Origin: Spirochaetota bacterium
GTDB taxonomy: Bacteria > Spirochaetota > UBA4802 > JAFGJZ01
DNA: 6,869 bases
NCBI GenBank assembly: GCA_023396665.1
Contig: JAEWVL010000050.1
Coordinates: 1 to 6,869 of the forward strand
Reading direction: 5' to 3'
The position numbers and the translations under genes were made by a program. The notes below the pieces were generated by a model that was not told where the DNA came from, did no database searches, and worked only from the letters and a program-made list of their open reading frames with translations. Positions 1-5,093 of the stretch are shown one piece after another; position 1 is the stretch's first letter, and each line of letters begins with the position of its first letter.

Positions 1-1173
1 CTTCTGCTTCGCGCGGGCGCCCTCGCCGTCGCAGGCAAGAGAGAAGATCGTTTCCCAGTCGAAGGCCTTTCTCGCTTCCGAGATTCTGCGATCCCGTTCG
101 ACGGCCTCGGGATACCCCCGTGCCACCTCGGCGGCGCGCGCCGCTATGACCGAGGCGATGACCCCCTGCCTGACATCTTCGATATCGGGCAGACAGAGGT
201 GCTCGGCCGGTGTCACATAACAGAGAAAGTCCGCACCCTGCCAGGCGGCCAGCGCGCCGCCGATTGCCGCAGCGATATGATCATAGCCCGGTACCGAATC
301 TGTCACAAGAGGACCCAGCACGTAGAAGGGGGCGCCCGCGCAGACTTTTTTCTGCAGGGCGACCTGTGCGGCTATCTCGTTGAGCGGTACATGGCCCGGG
401 CCTTCCACCATAACCTGTACACCCGCACGGTTTGCGCGCCTGACCAGATCACCGAGAGTATAAAGCTCGGAAATCTGCAGCGCATCAAGTGAATCGGCAC
501 CGGCCCCAGGGCGAAGTCCGTCGCCAAGAGAGATGGTGATCTCGTATGTTCTTGCGATATCAAGCAGCCAGTCGTATTCCTCGTAGAGCGGATTCTCACG
601 ACCGGTCTGTTTTATATAACGCGCAAGCAATGAACCGCCCCGGCTCACTATGCCGGTGACACGCGAAGAGGGATCGTGATGTTCGAGTGCGTTTTTGGTG
701 AGTCCGCAATGCAGCGTCATGAAATCGACCCCGGCTTTCGCCTGATGTTCAATTTCACGCAAAAGGGAATCCTTGTCAAATGAGGCACCGCATCGCGCGG
801 CAGCATAAAGCGGTACGGTGCCGATCATGACGGGCGACTCGCTGAGAACCCTTTCGAGCACCTTGCGGTGATCGTCACCGGTTGAAAGATCCATTACGCT
901 GTGGGCTCCGTATTTCACGGCGCAATGCAGTTTCTCGATTTCTTTGTCGCATGAACTGTCGAGGGCTGAAGTGCCGATGTTCGCATTGATCTTGACTTTC
1001 AATCCTTCACCTATTGCCACCGGACTGAAATGCCGTGCGCGGTTGCGTGGTATAACTGCTTTACCGTCTGCGATAAGTTTTGCGAGCTTCTCGGGACTGA
1101 TATTCTCGTCAAGAGCTGCTTGCTTAACAATGGGATCGGTATCCCCCCGTTTGCATCTATCAATTAATGTCAT
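1..1173 (-). CDS. thiC: Phosphomethylpyrimidine synthase ThiC, 3' end cut by the window edge
   Basis: ThiC is a radical-SAM enzyme that rearranges aminoimidazole ribotide into HMP-phosphate, the pyrimidine half of thiamine. The 391 codons visible run to the first base of the window without a stop. Family signatures are easy to read: SLGDGLRPG (residues 215-223), MVEGPGHVP (255-263), GYDH (296-299) and TPAEHL ending near 326; GRENPLYE lies upstream of these. The N-terminus begins about where the short (roughly 430-residue) bacterial and archaeal form begins, without the long N-terminal extension of the E. coli and B. subtilis enzymes. The C-terminal CxxCxxxxC cluster motif, which binds the 4Fe-4S cluster, should lie just beyond the left edge and cannot be checked. 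The ATG at 1173 overlaps the end of thiE by 14 bases. Its ribosome site AGGTGA (1179-1184) lies 5 nt upstream inside thiE, which suggests translational coupling. The identification is very secure. Confidence 0.97.
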   Translation of the reverse strand, partial: MTLIDRCKRGDTDPIVKQAALDENISPEKLAKLIADGKAVIPRNRARHFSPVAIGEGLKVKINANIGTSALDSSCDKEIEKLHCAVKYGAHSVMDLSTGDDHRKVLERVLSESPVMIGTVPLYAAARCGASFDKDSLLREIEHQAKAGVDFMTLHCGLTKNALEHHDPSSRVTGIVSRGGSLLARYIKQTGRENPLYEEYDWLLDIARTYEITISLGDGLRPGAGADSLDALQISELYTLGDLVRRANRAGVQVMVEGPGHVPLNEIAAQVALQKKVCAGAPFYVLGPLVTDSVPGYDHIAAAIGGALAAWQGADFLCYVTPAEHLCLPDIEDVRQGVIASVIAARAAEVARGYPEAVERDRRISEARKAFDWETIFSLACDGEGARAKQK

Positions 1174-1792
1174 ACTGTTCACCTATAATGGTTTGTAATT
1201 TGCGAATCGCGTCGACCGGCTGTGCCGTATCAACGGCACGAATAAGCGCGATATTGCGCAGCCCCTGTTCGAGCACCCTCCCGATGTTCGTGCAGTCTAT
1301 TCCGCCGATGGCGACAAGCGGTATTGTGCATTTGTTCAGTATCTGCCCGAGTACTGCCGTTCCTGTTACGGCATCGCGCCCGTTTTTGGCGGGTGTCGGA
1401 AAGACCGGACCGAATGCGAGATAGTCGGGATTCTGTGCAAGTGCCGAAGCGGCCTGCTGCGGTGTGTGTGACGAGAGCCCGGCGAGCAGATTGCCCGCAT
1501 AGGGGCGAACAGCCGCAAGAGGCAGGTCGTCCTGGCCGAGATGAAAGCCGGCGGCTCCGCTTGCGAGTGCGATGTCGATTCTGTCGTTAACGATAAAGCG
1601 GGTATCGCTGTTACTTGTAATCGCGACGAGCCGTTTCGCAAGTGCCAGGCGTTCTTTGTCACAGAGTTCTTTATCGCGAAGCTGCAGCATTTTGACTTTA
1701 CATGCAACGCAGGCTTCGGTGAGTTTTTCGTAGCTGGTGTTGCGCGGTGATGTCATCACCACGTAAAGACCGAAATCGCCAGACGGCTTCAT
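1160..1792 (-). CDS. thiE: Thiamine-phosphate synthase ThiE
   Basis: ThiE joins HMP-pyrophosphate to thiazole phosphate, giving thiamine phosphate and pyrophosphate. It is a soluble TIM-barrel protein. The 210 residues are a normal family length. Visible signatures in order are QLRDK (37-41, pyrophosphate binding), FIVNDR with N69-D70, HLGQDD (84-89), GLSSHT (105-110), GPVFPTPAK (128-136) and AIGGI (161-165). Residue A135 stands where B. subtilis ThiE has the second threonine of its TxTK loop; small residues occur there in other homologues, so I do not read it as inactivation. The ATG at 1792 overlaps the thi4 stop as ATGA, and a GTGAGG ribosome site (1800-1805) lies 7 nt upstream inside thi4. 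The 3' end overlaps thiC by 14 bases. This layout fits one co-translated operon under the TPP riboswitch. No fused ThiD kinase domain is present, so HMP-phosphate kinase must be encoded elsewhere. Confidence 0.97.
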   Translation of the reverse strand: MKPSGDFGLYVVMTSPRNTSYEKLTEACVACKVKMLQLRDKELCDKERLALAKRLVAITSNSDTRFIVNDRIDIALASGAAGFHLGQDDLPLAAVRPYAGNLLAGLSSHTPQQAASALAQNPDYLAFGPVFPTPAKNGRDAVTGTAVLGQILNKCTIPLVAIGGIDCTNIGRVLEQGLRNIALIRAVDTAQPVDAIRKLQTIIGEQYDIN

Positions 1793-2562
1793 TTCAAAGC
1801 CTCACCGATGATACGGGCGGCCTTTTCTCCCGAAAGAAGCATGCCCCCGAAAATCGGTCCCATACGAAATGATCCGCTGACACCGTTAGCTGCCATACCC
1901 GAAACGTACAGACCCGGAAAGACCTCTTTTGTCTGTTCAACGGTGAGCCGTTCGCCCTCGATCGCGCACAACGAGCGTTCACCCATGATCGATCCTGATG
2001 GGGTGTTGAGGGTAATGTTGTTCTTTTTTGCCGCGATCGTTACCAATGCGGCAGGGTGACCGCTTGCGTCCATGACGGTCCGTGAGCGAAAGACGAGCGG
2101 ATCAACATGCATGGCCGATCTTGTGACCGGTGCCCAGTTGACGACGATGCCGCTGACGCGGGAACCTTTATCGTCGAGCATCACATCCTCGACACTCATG
2201 CAATTGAATATCTTCGCTCCCGACCTGGTCGCGTGATATATCAGCGCTGATGTAGCTTCAACTGAGTCTGCGATAACGGTGTCATGTTCTCCCTGTTTGT
2301 AGCCGATACCGAATTCGTCGAGAATATGCAGGGCCTCTTTTTGTACGACGATGTTCGAGAACATCATCGCTCCCCCCCACATGCCGCCGCCGGGTGCGAG
2401 TTTCGTTTCAAAAATCGCCACTTTTTTCTTCATCTTTGCCAGATGGGCGGCGGCGACGAGTCCCGAGGGACCGGCACCGACAATAGCCGCATCAAGTTCG
2501 AGCATGTTGTCGAGTGTTTCATAAAATGTGCGGACAATGCCGCGAGATACTGTTGTTTCCAA
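1789..2562 (-). CDS. thi4: Thi4-family thiazole synthase, histidine (sulfide-dependent) type
   Basis: Thi4 builds the adenylated thiazole precursor of thiamine from NAD and glycine plus sulfur, replacing the multi-protein ThiG/ThiS/ThiH or ThiO route. The 257 residues match archaeal and bacterial Thi4 length. Visible are the dinucleotide-binding GAGPSG (29-34), an acidic residue E52 ending the second strand, the glycine-rich GGGMWGGAMMF (58-68), and the C-terminal RMGPIFGG (233-240) and LLSG. Yeast and plant Thi4 donate sulfur from a cysteine in a CMDP-type motif. Here the matching stretch reads AMHVDP, with H152 in place of that cysteine, as in methanogen enzymes that use free sulfide catalytically. 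The start is TTG at 2560-2562, chosen because a near-perfect AAGGAGG (2568-2574) lies 5 nt upstream and the protein then begins like its relatives. It is the first gene after the TPP riboswitch and overlaps thiE by 4 bases. The sulfide-dependent chemistry is inferred from the residue alone. Confidence 0.95.
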   Translation of the reverse strand: METTVSRGIVRTFYETLDNMLELDAAIVGAGPSGLVAAAHLAKMKKKVAIFETKLAPGGGMWGGAMMFSNIVVQKEALHILDEFGIGYKQGEHDTVIADSVEATSALIYHATRSGAKIFNCMSVEDVMLDDKGSRVSGIVVNWAPVTRSAMHVDPLVFRSRTVMDASGHPAALVTIAAKKNNITLNTPSGSIMGERSLCAIEGERLTVEQTKEVFPGLYVSGMAANGVSGSFRMGPIFGGMLLSGEKAARIIGEALK

Positions 2563-2567
2563 GTGAT

Positions 2568-2574
2568 CCTCCTT
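2568..2574 (-). promoter_or_regulatory. Strong Shine-Dalgarno site of thi4, serving a TTG start
   Basis: AAGGAGG stands 5 nt before the TTG start codon. It fixes the start at 2562 despite the rare initiator. The wider stretch GTTAAGGAGG (2568-2577) is complementary at 9 of 10 positions to CCTCATTAAC (2623-2632) upstream in the same leader, so it is probably the target of riboswitch control. Confidence 0.85.
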
Positions 2575-2640
2575 AACGGGTGTTGACGGTTAGAACAGTG
2601 TACTGTTATCTCCGTCAGTGTTGTTAATGAGGATAATGCA
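2568..2640 (-). promoter_or_regulatory. Riboswitch expression platform: anti-Shine-Dalgarno with nested hairpin
   Basis: In the transcript, CCTCATTAAC (2632 to 2623) can pair with GTTAAGGAGG (2577 to 2568) over 10 positions with one A-G mismatch, which would bury the thi4 ribosome site. Nested inside is a second hairpin. It has outer arms TGACGG (2617-2612) and CCGTCA (2589-2584), and inner arms AACAGT (2607-2602) and ACTGTT (2599-2594). Just 5' of the anti-Shine-Dalgarno strand, and sharing two bases with it, GCATTATCC (2639-2631) is an exact 9-base complement of GGATAATGC (2708-2700) in the P5 hairpin of the aptamer. The pairings are seen in the sequence; their use as an on/off switch is inferred. 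Confidence 0.7.
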
Positions 2641-2683
2641 GGATTAAAAAGAGGTAAGAATGGAATCTGTCCGATATCCACCC

Positions 2684-2769
2684 GGTCTTTCCTTCGCTGG
2701 CATTATCCAGGTCAGGTTCAAAGGGTATAATCTCAGCCTTGCCATTACGGCGAAAGCACCCCCAGCGCC
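2684..2769 (-). ncRNA. TPP riboswitch aptamer (THI box)
   Basis: The transcript carries the conserved THI-box segments in order: a GGGGGTGC opening, GGCTGAGAT (pyrimidine sensor), ACCCTTTGAACCTGA (pyrophosphate sensor), CTGGATAATGCCAGCG (P5 hairpin with the conserved loop) and AAGGAA. P3 can fold as GCTTT with AAGGC plus GCC with GGC, and P5 as CTGG with CCAG. P1 looks short and interrupted (GGCGCT at 2769-2764 with AGACC at 2688-2684). The aptamer binds thiamine pyrophosphate and normally lowers expression of the downstream genes. It lies 121 nt upstream of thi4 in the same direction, with no U-tract hairpin between them, so control of translation is more likely than termination. Confidence 0.96.
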
Positions 2770-2775
2770 TTTTTG

Positions 2776-2805
2776 CAGATAGTTATGCTGCTGTTTTTTT
2801 GTCAA
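2776..2805 (-). promoter_or_regulatory. Probable sigma-70 promoter of the thiamine operon
   Basis: A perfect -35 box TTGACA (2805-2800) is followed after 18 nt by TATCTG (2781-2776), a weak -10 box matching 3 of 6 consensus bases. A start about 7 nt downstream would fall near 2769, the first base of the aptamer's P1 strand. That agreement in position is the best support for the weak -10. Confidence 0.55.
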
Positions 2806-2856
2806 CCGGTAATTGTGTTGTTTCTGGTATCGGGGGGGAGTGCGTCCGGTGCGAGT

Positions 2857-2875
2857 TCCGGCGAAGGATGCCGGA
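2857..2875 (-). terminator. Possible hairpin after the Crp-like gene, lacking a U-tract
   Basis: The transcript can form a 6-bp GC-rich stem, TCCGGC (2875-2870) with GCCGGA (2862-2857), around a 7-nt loop, starting 21 nt after the regulator's stop codon. No run of T follows; a C-rich stretch (seven C at 2838-2832) lies further on. It may be a weak terminator or a mRNA 3' end stabiliser. Confidence 0.3.
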
Positions 2876-2896
2876 TGCAATATCATTTAACGAACT

Positions 2897-3505
2897 TCAG
2901 ATTTTCAGGCTGAGCCATTGCACTTTGTTCTGGTCTTTGACAAGGCTCAGTTTTCCAGATTCTACCATAGCGTTGATCGTGGTCCAGAATTTGTCGGCAT
3001 TACCATTGTATACTTTCGTGTATTTTTCAAGAAAGTCCTGAAGGTGAACGAGCTGCATCTTCTTCGATTTGTCTTTTTTACCGTTCTTCATGCACTCTTT
3101 AAGCAGCTGTATGTAAAAGCGGTCTTCAATTCGTTTTTCAGAGACTGCCTTCATCATTTCGTTTGTGTTGCGTATTCGCTTTGACAGAAATTTGATAAAA
3201 GAAGCTGCAAACTGAGAATTTTTAACGATGATCTCTTCAAAAGCGTAGCGGTCCATGCGGATAAGTTTGCTGTCAACGAGGGCGATGGCGTCAGCGGAAC
3301 GCGGCATGGAATCAATTACGGCCATTTCACCGACAAATTCACCATCGGTGAGGGTTTGCAGTATCTCTTCCACATTTTGTACGATTCGGCTGATCTTGAT
3401 CGTTCCGGACTCTATCATGTAGAGTGAATCCGCGGTATCGCCTTCTTTGAAAAGATAATCGCCCTCGTTTATGGTAAAACCGTAGCGATTAAAGAGTCTG
3501 CTCAT
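2897..3505 (-). CDS. Crp/Fnr-family cyclic-nucleotide-binding protein, probable regulator
   Basis: This 202-residue protein has an N-terminal cyclic-nucleotide-binding beta barrel (about 10-110). The phosphate-binding cassette spans about 55-75 (GEFVGEMAVIDS, then MPRSADAIA). E60, R69 and S70 sit where E. coli CRP has the Glu, Arg and Ser/Thr that hold cAMP, so ligand binding is plausible. A long helix (about 98-135) follows, as in CRP. The C-terminal part (about 148-202) is lysine-rich and resembles a winged helix only loosely; I cannot see the usual Crp recognition-helix pattern, so DNA binding is probable but not shown. The ATG at 3505 has AGAGG (3512-3516) 6 nt upstream. It follows trkH by 95 nt but has its own promoter. 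Its regulon is unknown, and a link to K+ uptake or thiamine would be guesswork from position. No N-terminal iron-sulfur cysteines of the Fnr type are present. Confidence 0.85.
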   Translation of the reverse strand: MSRLFNRYGFTINEGDYLFKEGDTADSLYMIESGTIKISRIVQNVEEILQTLTDGEFVGEMAVIDSMPRSADAIALVDSKLIRMDRYAFEEIIVKNSQFAASFIKFLSKRIRNTNEMMKAVSEKRIEDRFYIQLLKECMKNGKKDKSKKMQLVHLQDFLEKYTKVYNGNADKFWTTINAMVESGKLSLVKDQNKVQWLSLKI

Positions 3506-3534
3506 CCATTACCTCTGTATTTATTGATGTTGCG

Positions 3535-3562
3535 ATTATAACAGGTGCGGTTGATTGTGCAA
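3535..3562 (-). promoter_or_regulatory. Promoter of the Crp-like gene
   Basis: A perfect -10 box TATAAT (3540-3535) is preceded after 16 nt by TTGCAC (3562-3557), matching 3 of 6 bases of the -35 consensus. Transcription would start near 3528, leaving a leader of about 22 nt that contains the AGAGG ribosome site. The poor -35 box lies inside an inverted repeat, consistent with control by a DNA-binding protein. Confidence 0.6.
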
Positions 3563-3564
3563 CC
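3549..3564. promoter_or_regulatory. Inverted repeat over the -35 box, possible operator
   Basis: GGTTG and CAACC flank a 6-bp centre (ATTGTG on the plus strand), making a 16-bp dyad that covers the -35 element of the Crp-like gene. The spacing suits a dimeric regulator, possibly the Crp-like protein acting on its own gene. It is not the E. coli CRP consensus (TGTGA-N6-TCACA). A chance dyad of this size is possible. Confidence 0.35.
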
Positions 3565-3600
3565 AATATTTTTGAAAGCGTGTCCCCGATAATTTTGTTC

Positions 3601-5049
3601 TCATCTTTTCCAGAAGACGGGGGTGAACAGGACAAGCACGGTATACAGTTCCAAACGCCCCGTCATCATTGCAAAAGAAAGAAACCACTTTACATGGGGG
3701 GGATAAAAGGAGTAATTCTCGACGGGACCGACACGGCCAAAACCGGGGCCGATATTGCCGAGAGTGGCCAGGGCTGTAGTAAAAGCGCTTAACAGATCGA
3801 CATTAGCGCTTGTAACGACAAGCGTTGTGAGTACAAGCATTGTTATGTAGAGAAAAAAGAATCCTGAAATGGCGTAGCTGATGTCTTTTTTGATGCTCGT
3901 TCCGCTAACCTTGAGAGTGAAAGTGCCGCGGGGATGCACCAGATACTTCATTTCGTTTATCGCCTTCTTCAGAAGGGTTACAATGCGGATTACCTTGACA
4001 CCCCCTCCGGTTGAGCCCGAACAGCCGCCGATAAACATTAAAAAGAAAAGCAGGGCCTGTGCAAGCATCGGCCATCTAAGATAGTCCGCTGAGGCGAAAC
4101 CCGTTGTGGTGAGTATTGATGCGGCCTGAAATGAGGCGAGACGGACGGCGTAAGCGGGTGAGAATGCGTTGCTGTAAAGGCTGAGGCTTATCGCCGCCGT
4201 AGTGCCGAAAAAAATCAGAAGATAGACGATGAGTTCACCGTCTTTGAACAGGGACTTGAATCGGCCGGTCAATAACCTGTAGTGTACGGTGAAGTTTATA
4301 CCAGCCAGAACCATGAATACCGTCGTCACATTTTCGATGTAAGGCGATTTGTAATGCGCTATCGAGGCGTTTTTTGTCGAAAACCCTCCCGTTGCGAGTG
4401 TTCCGAACGAATGTGTGATCGCGTCAAAGAGTGTCATGCCTCCGGCGTACAGAAGTGTCGTCTGTATCACTGTATAGCCCAAATAGATGCCCCAGAGTAT
4501 CTTCGCCGTTCCGGTAATTCGGGGAGTAAGACGGTCGACAGTCGGTCCGGGGGCCTCGGCTTTAATCAGCTGCAGCCCGCCGATGCCGAGAAGCGGCATT
4601 ATGGCAACGGTAAGCACCACTATCCCCATTCCGCCGAGCCAGTGTGTCTGCGATCGCCAGAAGAGCATGGATTTCGGCAGTGCCTCAATGTCGGTGAGAA
4701 TCGAGGCGCCTGTCGTGGTAAAACCGGACATCGTCTCAAAAAAGGCGTCGCAGAACAGGGGGATTGCGCCGGAGAAGTAGAAGGGCAGTGCGCCGAAAAG
4801 GGAAGCGAGTACCCAGCTCGCCGTGACGAAAAAAAAGCCGTCTCTCGGAGAAAGCGATTTAACGCTGAATTTTCGTAGCAGGAACAGCACAATAAGCGAT
4901 ATGACGACCATCAGCGAAATAACACATAAAAAAGACTTCGCCTCTTTTGTCTCGTGAAACACAATTGCAAGAAAGAACGGGACAACGAGATTTAAGGAAA
5001 GTATCAGGATCAGGGCGGAAAGGGTTTTTGCTATTGCCTTGTATTTCAT
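3601..5049 (-). CDS. trkH: Trk K+ uptake system, membrane subunit TrkH
   Basis: TrkH is the inner-membrane, K+-conducting subunit of the Trk system and works with cytoplasmic TrkA. At 482 residues it is almost exactly the length of E. coli TrkH. The four pore loops, each with the filter glycine, are visible: TTTGAS (111-116), ATGGFST (219-225), TTTGFAS (314-320) and GNIGPGFG (431-438). Other TrkH signatures are HWLGGMGI (136-143), GGCSGSTGGGVKV (341-353) and the C-terminal MMTGRLELYTVLVLF (461-475). Hydrophobic helices fill the spaces between them, starting at about 8-30 and 39-58. The ATG at 5049 has AAGGA about 5 nt upstream. It lies 44 nt after trkA and is probably co-transcribed with it. 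No clear terminator follows its stop codon, so some read-through into the Crp-like gene is possible. All key pore residues look intact. Confidence 0.97.
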   Translation of the reverse strand: MKYKAIAKTLSALILILSLNLVVPFFLAIVFHETKEAKSFLCVISLMVVISLIVLFLLRKFSVKSLSPRDGFFFVTASWVLASLFGALPFYFSGAIPLFCDAFFETMSGFTTTGASILTDIEALPKSMLFWRSQTHWLGGMGIVVLTVAIMPLLGIGGLQLIKAEAPGPTVDRLTPRITGTAKILWGIYLGYTVIQTTLLYAGGMTLFDAITHSFGTLATGGFSTKNASIAHYKSPYIENVTTVFMVLAGINFTVHYRLLTGRFKSLFKDGELIVYLLIFFGTTAAISLSLYSNAFSPAYAVRLASFQAASILTTTGFASADYLRWPMLAQALLFFLMFIGGCSGSTGGGVKVIRIVTLLKKAINEMKYLVHPRGTFTLKVSGTSIKKDISYAISGFFFLYITMLVLTTLVVTSANVDLLSAFTTALATLGNIGPGFGRVGPVENYSFYPPHVKWFLSFAMMTGRLELYTVLVLFTPVFWKR

Positions 5050-5077
5050 CGATTTCCTTATTGCGAAAAGTGAATGT

Positions 5078-5089
5078 GTCCGAACGGAC
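5078..5089 (-). other. Small palindrome between trkA and trkH
   Basis: GTCCGTTCGGAC is a self-complementary-armed 12-mer, with GTCCG and CGGAC around TT. It starts 4 nt after the trkA stop codon. As RNA it could form a GTCC/GGAC stem closed by a GTTC tetraloop. It has no strong U-tract, so it is more likely a processing or stability element, or an operator-like dyad, than a terminator. Confidence 0.35.
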
Positions 5090-5093
5090 TTTC

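Noticed and set aside
1366..1707. A 113-codon frame on the minus strand inside thiE.
   Set aside because: It is an out-of-frame shadow of thiE, rich in Arg, Ser and Pro, and shows no family motif.
2641..2665. Five T in the minus-strand transcript (about 2650-2646) as an intrinsic terminator of the riboswitch.
   Set aside because: No stable GC-rich stem sits directly upstream of the T run, while a good anti-Shine-Dalgarno pairing lies downstream, so translational control explains the leader better.
2832..2838. A seven-G tract, with a second at 6553-6559, as possible slippage or phase-variation sites.
   Set aside because: Both lie between genes, outside the promoter boxes I can identify, and no frame is interrupted by them.
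2430..2886. Two open frames of about 80 codons on the minus strand crossing the riboswitch leader.
   Set aside because: They run through the conserved TPP aptamer and into thi4 out of frame, with no ribosome site or protein-like pattern. The RNA structure explains the sequence.
3506..3600. A terminator for trkH in the gap before the Crp-like gene.
   Set aside because: The only dyad in the gap overlaps the -35 box of the next gene, with no GC-rich stem followed by T near the trkH stop.
4282..4878. A 198-codon open frame on the plus strand.
   Set aside because: It lies wholly antisense to trkH, has a composition rich in Arg and Cys typical of a shadow frame, no recognisable domain, and trkH is intact on the other strand.
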